Part shown: piece after piece, positions 1 to 5,952 of the stretch
How the letters are laid out: every line of letters starts with the position of its first letter
How positions within the stretch are numbered: the first letter of the stretch is position 1
Made by a program: the position numbers and the translations under genes
Origin: Anaerolineae bacterium
GTDB lineage: Bacteria > Chloroflexota > Anaerolineae > JAAYZQ01
Direction: 5' to 3'
NCBI GenBank assembly: GCA_016929795.1
Contig: JAFGIA010000392.1
Span: 1-5,997 of the forward strand
Length of the DNA stretch: 5,997 nucleotides
The notes under the pieces: generated by a model
What the model saw: only the letters and a program-made list of their open reading frames with translations
The model's database searches: none
Told to the model about the DNA's origin: nothing

Positions 1-1593
1 CACCATCTGGCGCGCTCGAACCGGAGCGCGGATGCCGTGGCCTGGTACCAGCGTGCGGGAGAGCGGGCAGCCGCGCGCTTTGCCCACGAAGAGGCACTTC
101 ACTATCTCGGCCGGGCGCTGGCGCTCACCGACGCCGCCGACCTCACGGCACACTTTGACTTGTACGCCGGCTGTGAGTGGATCTATCAACTGCGCGGCGA
201 GCGTGAGCGCCAGGAAGCCGTCCTGGCCGACATGCACGCCCTGGCCGACGCGCTCGACGACGCGCAGCGGTGCACCGAAGTCGCGCTGCGTCAAAGCGCC
301 TACCTCTACGACACCGGCGATTTCGACGCGGCCGCCGCTCGCGCCCTCGCCGCCGTCGACCTGGCGGACCGCGTGCCTGCGGATGCGGCACCCGCCCTGC
401 AAGCACGCGCCTGGCTCCATCTGGTCAGCCCTCTCCTCCGTGCCGGCGACTATGCGCGCGCAGGGCAGGCACTCGACCGCGCCATTCCCCTGGCGCGCGC
501 TGCCGGCCAGCCGCTCCTCGAGGCGAACGCGCTCAGCAAGCTCGGCACCCTCCACTACTACCAGGCGCAATTCGACAGGGCGAGGCAGGGGTACGAACAA
601 AGCCTCGCCATCCACCGCAGCCTCGGCAACCCCGATGGCGAGAGCGCCGAGCTGGGCAACCTGGGATTGGTGGCCTACGAGCAGGGCGATTACGAGCAGG
701 CGCAGACGTGCGCTGAACAAGCACTGGCCCTGAAACGGCAGACAGGCGACCGCGGCGGCGAAGGGTGGCTGCTCAACATCCTGGGCATGCTCGCCTTTGA
801 CACCGGGCGCTACGCCGACGCCAGGGGCTTTTACGCCGAAGCGGTCGCGATCGCGCAGGAGGTCGGCGACCGGTGGGGCGAAAGCAACGCCGTCAGCAAC
901 CTCGGGATCGTGTGCTGCACCCTGGGCGAGCACCGCGCCGCCGACCACTGCTATGACGAGGCCCTCGGCATCAAGCACGAGATCGGCGACCAGCGGGGAG
1001 CGGCCCTGACGCTGGCCTTCCAGAGCCTGCTCTACCACCGCCTCAGCCGCGACGAGCAAGCCCTCGCCCTGAGCAGCGAGGCGCTCGCGCGCGGCGCCAG
1101 GCTGGAAGATGCCGAGGTCGAGGGTTATGGCGCCCTCTACCAGGGCCACGCGCTCGCCGCCCTCGGCCGCCTGCCCGAGGCGAGGCAGGCTTACGCCCGC
1201 TCCCACGCCGCGCGCCGCGCTGCCGGCCATCCGGCACTGCTCGCCGAGACAGCCGCCGGTCTGGCGGACGTGGCGCTGAGCCTGGGACAGGTGTCAGCGG
1301 CGCGCGAGCACGTCGACGCCATCCTGCCGCTGCTGGAAACAGGCACGCTGACCGGTGCCGTCGAGCCAGTGCGCGCGTACCTGGCGTGCTATCGAGTCCT
1401 ACGCGCGACAGGCGATCCCGCCGCCCGGCGAGTCCTGGCCACTGCGCGCCGGCTGCTCAAATCCCAGGCCGCCCAGATCCCCAACCAGGATGCGCGGCGC
1501 GCCTTTCTCGCGAGCTGCGCCGAGCACCGCGCAATCGTGCAAGCGTGGGAGACTGGAAGCATGGAAAAAGATGGAAATGTCGATCTTGACTGA
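1..1593 (+). CDS. TPR-repeat protein, C-terminal part (5' end outside window)
   Basis: The frame is open from base 1 and starts inside a protein (HHLARSNRSADAVAWYQRAG...), so the GTG at 37 is not a real start. The 530 visible residues are almost all paired helices. At least seven TPR-like units of about 40 residues run from roughly nt 510 to 1340, with recurring signatures such as LGNLGLVAYEQGDYEQA, LGMLAFDTGRYADA and LGIVCCTLGEHRAA. The first visible segment (RAGERAAARFAHEEALHYLG) is the kind that follows an AAA/NB-ARC-type ATPase in MalT-like signalling proteins, so the missing N-terminus probably holds an ATPase and perhaps a regulatory or DNA-binding domain. The end (RRAFLASCAEHRAIVQAWE) is typical of such proteins; about 14 extra residues follow before TGA 1591-1593. 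The TPR array would serve protein-protein contact or ligand sensing in the cytoplasm. The partner is unknown. It overlaps the peptidase start by 23 nt. Confidence 0.88.
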   Translation, partial: HHLARSNRSADAVAWYQRAGERAAARFAHEEALHYLGRALALTDAADLTAHFDLYAGCEWIYQLRGERERQEAVLADMHALADALDDAQRCTEVALRQSAYLYDTGDFDAAAARALAAVDLADRVPADAAPALQARAWLHLVSPLLRAGDYARAGQALDRAIPLARAAGQPLLEANALSKLGTLHYYQAQFDRARQGYEQSLAIHRSLGNPDGESAELGNLGLVAYEQGDYEQAQTCAEQALALKRQTGDRGGEGWLLNILGMLAFDTGRYADARGFYAEAVAIAQEVGDRWGESNAVSNLGIVCCTLGEHRAADHCYDEALGIKHEIGDQRGAALTLAFQSLLYHRLSRDEQALALSSEALARGARLEDAEVEGYGALYQGHALAALGRLPEARQAYARSHAARRAAGHPALLAETAAGLADVALSLGQVSAAREHVDAILPLLETGTLTGAVEPVRAYLACYRVLRATGDPAARRVLATARRLLKSQAAQIPNQDARRAFLASCAEHRAIVQAWETGSMEKDGNVDLD

Positions 1594-3049
1594 TTATGTA
1601 AAATCACTTATCCTGGTCCTCGCGTGCCTGGCGCTCCTTCCACCTGCCGGCGTTGCGGCACAGGCCCCCACCGTCGACGCGTCCGCACAGACAGAGCCCT
1701 TTCTCCTCTACCGCACCACCCTACCCAACGGCCTGCGCCTCTGGATCCAGCCCCGTGCCGGCAGCAAGTCCGTCGCCCTCTACCTGATCCTGCGCGCCGG
1801 CGCGCGCTATGAAACCCCGGCCAACAGCGGCATCTCGCACTTTATCGAGCACATGCTCTTCACCGGCACGGAGCGCTGGGGCGAGGAAGAGATCAAAGAG
1901 ATCATCACTGCCCGCGGCGGGCAGTGGAACGGCTGGACCGGCATGGAAGAGACGGCCTACTGGGCCTACGTGGCCGCGGCCGATTTCGACCTCGCGCTTG
2001 ACTGGCTAAATCAGGTTGTCTTCCACCCTACCTTCCCCGCCGACAAGATTGAAAAAGAGCGCGCTGTGATCTTTGAAGAAAAGTGGGGGCGGCATGGCTG
2101 GATCATCAACACGCTCGACGCATGGGGCTTTGGCTACGAGCTGCAGCGCGACGTGCAGCGCGCCCTCTTTCCCGGCTCCCCCCTCGGGCAGCGCGTCATC
2201 GGCGAGGATGCCTCACTCGACAGCCTGGACCGGCAGGCGCTGCTCGACTACTATCACGCCTTTTACACGCCGGCCAACGCGGCGCTCATCGTGGTTGGTG
2301 CCGTGACACCCGAACAGGTGCAACAGAGCGTCGATATACTCTTTGGCGACCTGGCCGGTTCTGCCCACCCGCCTGCACTTGAGGAGCCGTCCATGCCTGA
2401 CACTGGCCCGCACACAGTCACCGTCCGCGGCCCGCTGCCCACCGATCAGGTGACCCTCATGCTCGGCATGCGCACCGTCGGCTGCCTCCACCCCGACCGC
2501 TGGGCGCTTTCTGTCCTGGCGCGACTGCTCGACACGAGCCTCACCCAGGAGATCCGCTACCGGCAGGGCTTGGTGTACGGCCTGAGCGTGTACAATACAC
2601 GCTACGCGGACACAGGCTACCTGTCCATCCAAACCACGTCGAGTGGGCGGAACCGCTCGACCATTCAAAGCACGGCAGAGGAGTATGTACAGCGGATCGG
2701 CGCAGGACAAGTCGACCCAGAAGAGGTGGCGCGCGCCAAAGCGGCGATTCAGGGGAGCTGGGCCCTGTCGATGGAGGACAACCAGTCGCGTGCTTTGTGG
2801 CTGGCCGGATGGGCCACGATCCTCTCCGACGACGATCTGGTACCCAATCCGCCGGCCGAGATCAACGCCGTCACCCCGGAGGACCTCACCCGCGTCGTCG
2901 CCACCTACTACACCCCCGAGCGCCGCTTCGTCGGCCTCCACCTGCCCATCCTCACCGTGACCAGCGCCGCCTGGCTGGCTGCCGGGTTCGTCGCCATCGT
3001 CGGCGCCATCTGGACCGTGCGTCACGTCCGGCGGCGGAGGCACGCATAA
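1571..3049 (+). CDS. Secreted/membrane-anchored M16 family zinc metallopeptidase
   Basis: This 492-residue protein has the M16 (pitrilysin/processing-peptidase) zinc site: H90-F-I-E93-H94, then E163 and E170. These are 69 and 76 residues beyond the second His, the spacing of the HxxEH...E...E site, so it should be catalytically active. PNGLRLWI opens the M16 N-domain (about 51-200). An M16_C domain follows (about 210-400: YYHAFYTPANAALIVVGAV), and RYRQGLVYGLSVYN is the family's later R/Y motif. It is the short, single-unit form. Residues 10-32 look like a signal peptide with a possible cut after AQA. Residues 466-483 form a hydrophobic helix followed by RHVRRRRHA, which suggests a C-terminal anchor with the protease domain outside the membrane. 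ATG 1571 and ATG 1577 are both in frame. GGAAG 1555-1559 lies 11 nt before 1571 and GGAAAAAG 1563-1570 lies 6 nt before 1577, so the start is uncertain by two residues. The substrate is unknown. Confidence 0.9.
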   Translation: MEMSILTDYVKSLILVLACLALLPPAGVAAQAPTVDASAQTEPFLLYRTTLPNGLRLWIQPRAGSKSVALYLILRAGARYETPANSGISHFIEHMLFTGTERWGEEEIKEIITARGGQWNGWTGMEETAYWAYVAAADFDLALDWLNQVVFHPTFPADKIEKERAVIFEEKWGRHGWIINTLDAWGFGYELQRDVQRALFPGSPLGQRVIGEDASLDSLDRQALLDYYHAFYTPANAALIVVGAVTPEQVQQSVDILFGDLAGSAHPPALEEPSMPDTGPHTVTVRGPLPTDQVTLMLGMRTVGCLHPDRWALSVLARLLDTSLTQEIRYRQGLVYGLSVYNTRYADTGYLSIQTTSSGRNRSTIQSTAEEYVQRIGAGQVDPEEVARAKAAIQGSWALSMEDNQSRALWLAGWATILSDDDLVPNPPAEINAVTPEDLTRVVATYYTPERRFVGLHLPILTVTSAAWLAAGFVAIVGAIWTVRHVRRRRHA

Positions 3050-3476
3050 TCCCCCTGCTCCCCACCCACCCCGCCACCACGATCCCCACCAGCGCCGCCG
3101 CCAGGTCGCCCATGTCAAAGGTCCGCACCGGCGACAGTGCCTGCAAGCACTCCTCGACCGCCGCCACTATCCCAAGCCCCACCAACATGGCCCCCGTCTG
3201 GCGTCCCGCCCGCCATCCCACCGCGAAAAAAGCTACACCGCCCGTCAACAAAAAGTGCAGCACCTTGTCCGCCCCCGGCAGCCCCAGCGTGTCCAGCCGC
3301 AGCAGCCCCAGGTAGGCCATCAGCGAAACAAAGAGCACCAGCGCCACCTGGCCCCACAACAGCCAGGCCCACCACGGCCGCTGCCCAACAAGCCCATCTC
3401 GTACCCTTTGTCTCGGACACAGTGGGTAAAACGTCGAAAGGTCAAAAGGTTGCTGCCCATCGTCTGTTTCCTTCAT
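2952..3476 (-). CDS. VanZ-like membrane protein: possible separate gene or internal start
   Basis: This is an alternative reading of the 3' part of the radical SAM frame. ATG 3476 is preceded by GGAAGAGGA (minus strand, 3491-3483) with a 6-nt spacer, one of the best ribosome sites in the window. From here the product is 174 residues, about the size of a stand-alone VanZ-like protein: a poorly conserved N-terminus, four predicted membrane helices, and the VanZ hallmarks DKxxHF, EExxQ and RxxDxxD. VanZ family members are membrane proteins; the founding member is linked to teicoplanin resistance and most others are uncharacterised. No stop codon separates this start from the upstream domain. Separate genes would require an indel or stop loss here, or internal initiation making both a fusion and a short VanZ protein. 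Confidence 0.5.
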   Translation of the reverse strand: MKETDDGQQPFDLSTFYPLCPRQRVRDGLVGQRPWWAWLLWGQVALVLFVSLMAYLGLLRLDTLGLPGADKVLHFLLTGGVAFFAVGWRAGRQTGAMLVGLGIVAAVEECLQALSPVRTFDMGDLAAALVGIVVAGWVGSRGIMRASAAGRDARSRWRRRWRRTRQPARRRWSR

Positions 3477-4880
3477 CCGTTGTCCTCTTCCTGCCGCCCC
3501 CACCCCCGCCAGCACCGCCTCCAGCACCGGCAGCATCCCTGGCAGCCGCTGCGCCCGGATCACCCCGTCCCACACCGGCTCCAGCTTTTTCCACCCCACG
3601 GTGTACGCCAGGTGCCGCAGCCGCTCGCCCCGCCCCTCGTGCGCCCCCGCCGCCTGCCAGATCGCCCCCCACCGGTAAAAGTCCCGGTACGCCCGCCAGT
3701 ACCCCTCTTCCAGCACCCCTGCCGTCATCCGCGCCGGCCGGAACACGGCGTGGCGCGTGTCGTACAGGTCCCAATCCTCCGTCGTGATCCGCCCCTCGGT
3801 CGCCAGCCGCCGGTGCAGCGCCGTGCCCGGATAGGGCGTCAGAATGTGGAACGTCGCCGTCTCGACCCCCTGCTCGATGGCCCACGCCACCGTCTGGTCG
3901 AACACGCCCACGTCGTCCCCATCCATCCCGAACACGAAACTCGCGTTCACCATCACCCCCAGATCGTGCAGCCGGCGCACCGCGGCCGCATACGCGGCTG
4001 CCGAGTCGTGCGCCAGGTTGTGCGCCTTGTGCTGCGCCCGCAGATTCTCTGCCTGCAGCGTCTCGAACCCCACAAACAGGCTGCGCAGCCCCGCCTCGGC
4101 CGCCCTTTCCATCAACCCCGGTCGCAGCACCGCCTGCACCGTGCCCGCCGCCTGCCACAGCCGGCCCATCCCCCTCATCCCCTCGAACAGGGCTGTGGCC
4201 AAGCGCGCATCGCCAAACAGGTGATCGTCCAGAAAATAGAGGTGCCGCCCCGGCAGGCGCTCGATCTCGGCCAACGCCTCGTCCACTCGCTGCGTGTAGA
4301 ACGACCGGCCGCCCTCGAAGAACGCCTCCTTGTAGCAGAAATCGCACGCGTGCGGGCACCCGCGCGACACCACGATCGAGTTCGGCACCAGGTAGAGGTG
4401 CTGCCGGATCAGGTCGCGCCGTGGGGGCGGCACCCCGTCGAGCGTGCGCACCCGCGAGCGGTACACCCTGCCCGGCCGGCCCGCCCGAAAATCCGCCAGG
4501 AAGCGCGGCCACGCCTCCTCCGCCGGCCCGATAAAGATCGTGTCCGCGTGCCGCGCCGCCTCCTCCGGCCGCGACGTCACGTGCAGCCCGCCCAGCGCCA
4601 CGTGCGCGCCCAGCGCCCGGTAGGCGTCGGCCAGCGCGTAGGCGCGGCGTGCCGACGTGATATACACCTGGATCGCCACCAGGTCGGGCACATCGCCCCC
4701 GTCCGCCCCGGGCCCGGCCTGCCCCTCCACGTGCTCGTCGTGGATCGTCACCTCGTCGTCTGCGCCCAGGTAGCCGGCCAGCGTCGCCAGCCCCAAGGGC
4801 GGAAAGAGAGAATACTTGATCGGCCGCCAATAGGGGCTCCACGCCTCCGTCAGCGCCGGCAGGATCATTTTCACATTCAT
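2952..4880 (-). CDS. B12-binding radical SAM protein fused in frame to a VanZ-like domain
   Basis: This is one uninterrupted frame of 642 residues. Residues 1-140 resemble a cobalamin-binding Rossmann domain (PPLGLATLAGYLG, then ALGGLHVTSRPEEA and FIGPAEEAWP). The radical SAM cluster is C175-P-H-A-C179-D-F-C182 (CxxxCxxC), preceded by VVSRG. FVGFET (about 269-274) and TPYPGTAL (348-355) are usual later motifs. The enzyme should cleave S-adenosylmethionine with a 4Fe-4S cluster; the substrate is not identifiable. Residues 469-642 are VanZ-like: TM helices near 503-525, 541-556, 562-578 and 591-608, with D538-K539, H542-F543, E577, Q580, R586, D589 and D592. The tail is very Arg-rich and antisense to the M16 gene. 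ATG 4880 was chosen because homology begins there, AGGGGGT lies 6 nt upstream, and the frame's farther ATG at 5048 lies beyond a candidate promoter and tandem repeats. The fusion could instead be two genes (see 2952-3476). Confidence 0.8.
   Translation of the reverse strand: MNVKMILPALTEAWSPYWRPIKYSLFPPLGLATLAGYLGADDEVTIHDEHVEGQAGPGADGGDVPDLVAIQVYITSARRAYALADAYRALGAHVALGGLHVTSRPEEAARHADTIFIGPAEEAWPRFLADFRAGRPGRVYRSRVRTLDGVPPPRRDLIRQHLYLVPNSIVVSRGCPHACDFCYKEAFFEGGRSFYTQRVDEALAEIERLPGRHLYFLDDHLFGDARLATALFEGMRGMGRLWQAAGTVQAVLRPGLMERAAEAGLRSLFVGFETLQAENLRAQHKAHNLAHDSAAAYAAAVRRLHDLGVMVNASFVFGMDGDDVGVFDQTVAWAIEQGVETATFHILTPYPGTALHRRLATEGRITTEDWDLYDTRHAVFRPARMTAGVLEEGYWRAYRDFYRWGAIWQAAGAHEGRGERLRHLAYTVGWKKLEPVWDGVIRAQRLPGMLPVLEAVLAGVGAAGRGQRMKETDDGQQPFDLSTFYPLCPRQRVRDGLVGQRPWWAWLLWGQVALVLFVSLMAYLGLLRLDTLGLPGADKVLHFLLTGGVAFFAVGWRAGRQTGAMLVGLGIVAAVEECLQALSPVRTFDMGDLAAALVGIVVAGWVGSRGIMRASAAGRDARSRWRRRWRRTRQPARRRWSR
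3425..3448 (-). repeat. AT-rich octamer repeats at the radical SAM/VanZ junction
   Basis: On the minus strand three related octamers follow each other: CTTTTGAC, CTTTCGAC, GTTTTACC. They encode the low-conservation linker around PFDLSTFYP and are clearly AT-richer than the coding DNA on both sides. This looks like former intergenic sequence absorbed into the frame. Confidence 0.45.
3483..3491 (-). promoter_or_regulatory. Internal ribosome binding site before the VanZ-like domain
   Basis: The minus strand reads GGAAGAGGA, then CAACGG, then ATG (3476). Such a strong site inside a coding frame, exactly at a domain boundary, suggests that VanZ is or was translated on its own. Confidence 0.6.
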
Positions 4881-4888
4881 AAAATACC

Positions 4889-4980
4889 CCCTGGGCTCGC
4901 CAAGCGCGCCCTGCCCCCCAGGGACCTCGGCCCTGGGCTCGCCAAGCGCGCCCTGTCCCCCAGGAACCTCGTCCCTGGGA
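4889..4980. repeat. 42-bp tandem repeat, two full copies plus a partial third
   Basis: Copies are 4889-4930 and 4931-4972, with three mismatches in 42 (repeat positions 26, 35 and 42). Positions 4973-4980 start a third copy. Each copy begins CCCTGGG and carries CCCAGG near its end, so across the copy junction CCCAGGG (4917-4923) and CCCTGGG (4931-4937) form a 7-bp stem with a 7-nt loop. A weaker version lies at 4959-4979. The array sits in the probable leader of the radical SAM gene and ends 8 nt before its ATG. Because 42 is a multiple of 3 the upstream frame stays open, giving a false N-terminal extension with a repeated VPGGQGALGEPR string. Confidence 0.9.
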
Positions 4981-4997
4981 TGGCGCCCGAATCGCTC

Positions 4998-5034
4998 GCT
5001 TCTGATTTTACAGGCAAAAGATGCCCTGTGTCGA
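4998..5034 (-). promoter_or_regulatory. Candidate sigma70-type promoter for the radical SAM gene
   Basis: On the minus strand, TCGACA (5034-5029, one mismatch to TTGACA) is followed after 18 nt by TAAAAT (5010-5005, one mismatch to TATAAT) in a locally AT-richer stretch. Transcription would begin near 4998, giving a leader of about 118 nt that includes both 42-nt repeats. This supports ATG 4880 as the start. Confidence 0.5.
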
Positions 5035-5090
5035 CGCCCCGGCATCAACCCACAGGCGACTCAAACCCGCCGAGCCGCGCACCCGTGTGC

Positions 5091-5119
5091 TTGACAAGGA
5101 GGCGGGCCTGTGGTTTACT
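5091..5119 (+). promoter_or_regulatory. Candidate sigma70-type promoter for the response regulator operon
   Basis: A perfect TTGACA -35 box (5091-5096), a 17-nt spacer and TTTACT (5114-5119, four of six matches to TATAAT) form the best promoter-like string in the window. Transcription would start near 5126, giving a leader of about 77 nt to GTG 5203 that contains the hairpin at 5148-5182. The ATG at 5134 would have almost no leader and would lose its GAGG site. Confidence 0.6.
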
Positions 5120-5147
5120 AAAGCGAGGCCAAAATGAAACCTACATG

Positions 5148-5182
5148 CCGGTGGGTCGCACCGGCGAGGTGCAACCCACCGG
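5148..5182 (+). promoter_or_regulatory. Long hairpin in the response regulator leader
   Basis: CCGGTGGGT (5148-5156) pairs with ACCCACCGG (5174-5182). After one C-A mismatch, GCACC (5158-5162) pairs with GGTGC (5168-5172) around the 5-nt loop GGCGA. The stem is 14 bp with one mismatch and ends 7 nt before the GGAGGAG ribosome site. No U-run follows, so it is not a standard terminator. It could be a translation-control or RNA-stability element, a dyad operator, or a copy of a dispersed palindromic repeat. Confidence 0.7.
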
Positions 5183-5189
5183 GTGCCGT

Positions 5190-5196
5190 GGAGGAG
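5190..5196 (+). promoter_or_regulatory. Strong ribosome binding site deciding the GTG 5203 start
   Basis: GGAGGAG is close to a perfect anti-16S match. Its 6-nt spacing to GTG 5203 favours this start over ATG 5134 and GTG 5188. Confidence 0.8.
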
Positions 5197-5202
5197 CCAT
5201 CC

Positions 5203-5952
5203 GTGCTGACACTCTTGATCGTCGAAGACAATGCCCGCTTGCAGCGCGCCCTCAAGATCGGGCTAGAGTCGACGGGCGAGATCCAGGTCGTGGACGCCGT
5301 CGCCACTGGCGAGGCGGCCGTGGCCCACTGCCTCGACTCCGCCCCCGGCGCCGTGCTCATGGACGTGGCCCTCGCCGGCGACATGAATGGCATCGAGGCC
5401 GCCGTCGCCATCCGCCGCGAGCACCCGCGCCTGCCCGTCGTCTTTTACTCCATCCAGGACGACGACGCCTACTACCGCGCCTTTCTTCGCTCCGGCCTGC
5501 TCAGCCACTATGCCTACGTGCGCAAGAGCAACTACCTGCTGCCCGAGAGCATCGTGCCCCTCTTGCGCGACGCTGCCTCCGGCCGCAGCTTTATCGACCC
5601 CGAGATCGAGACGCGCGTGCAAGAGGTGCGCCACAAAGAGGAGTATGACCCGCTGGCGCTCCTCGAGCCGAACGAGCGCGCCGTGGTGGCCCGGCTCGCC
5701 CGGGGTGCCACCAACGAGCAGATCGCCGACCACCTCGGCTTTCGCGACAAGCGCGCCGTCAGCCGCACCAATGGCCAGATCTATGCCGCGTGGGGCCTGA
5801 ATGCCACGCCCACCGACGAAAAAGTGGCGCGCACCCGCGCCGCCATGATCTACCACCGCCGCCAGCTCGTCGTCTGGGACGAGGCCGGCACCCCCCACAT
5901 CGCCGACCGCCGCGGCCAATGGGTGCCACTTGACGATGACCATGTCCTCTGA
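5203..5952 (+). CDS. Two-component response regulator, receiver plus LuxR-type HTH
   Basis: This 249-residue protein begins at GTG 5203, 6 nt after GGAGGAG (5190-5196); homology to receivers starts at LTLLIVEDN. Receiver landmarks are all present: acidic pair E8-D9, phospho-acceptor D54 (VLMDV), S83 and K108 (YVRKSN). A helical linker to about 150 leads to a LuxR/GerE-like helix-turn-helix: LLEPNERAVVARLARG, TNEQIADHLGF, then KRAVSRTNGQIYAAWGL. It departs from the standard LuxR pattern by extra residues (NATPTDEKVA) before the last helix and by a C-terminal extension of about 30 residues (VVWDEAGTPHIADRRG). The role is phosphorylation-dependent DNA binding in the cytoplasm, with the downstream kinase as likely partner. 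An in-frame ATG at 5134 would add 23 residues encoded by a hairpin and is less likely. TGA 5950-5952 overlaps the next gene. Confidence 0.88.
   Translation: MLTLLIVEDNARLQRALKIGLESTGEIQVVDAVATGEAAVAHCLDSAPGAVLMDVALAGDMNGIEAAVAIRREHPRLPVVFYSIQDDDAYYRAFLRSGLLSHYAYVRKSNYLLPESIVPLLRDAASGRSFIDPEIETRVQEVRHKEEYDPLALLEPNERAVVARLARGATNEQIADHLGFRDKRAVSRTNGQIYAAWGLNATPTDEKVARTRAAMIYHRRQLVVWDEAGTPHIADRRGQWVPLDDDHVL

Noticed and set aside
1355..1570. N-terminal extension of the M16 gene frame from ATG 1355
   Set aside because: This stretch lies within the TPR gene in another frame, gives Arg/Pro-rich sequence, and would bury the signal peptide.
4733..4748. Classic DxHxxG cobalamin motif in the radical SAM N-domain (D48-E-H50-V-E-G53)
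   Set aside because: The string matches the pattern, but it sits where related proteins usually have a DENVE-like strand end, so it is not claimed as a cobalt-binding His.
4889..4980. CRISPR array
   Set aside because: The copies are directly adjacent with no unique spacers, and no cas gene is present.
4881..5048. N-terminal extension of the radical SAM frame from ATG 5048
   Set aside because: The extra 56 residues encode the tandem repeat and lie across the candidate promoter. Recognisable homology begins at ATG 4880.
5148..5182. Rho-independent terminator
   Set aside because: The hairpin is strong but is followed by GTGCCGTGGAGGAG rather than a U-run.
5134..5202. Extension of the response regulator from ATG 5134
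   Set aside because: The 23 residues are encoded by the hairpin region and precede the receiver fold. GTG 5203 has a far better ribosome site. GAGG 5125-5128 before the ATG keeps it as a weak alternative.
3255..5648. A 797-codon plus-strand open frame
   Set aside because: It is antisense to the radical SAM-VanZ gene, rich in Arg, Pro and His, shows no domain, and runs through the control region into the regulator gene. It is a GC-driven shadow.
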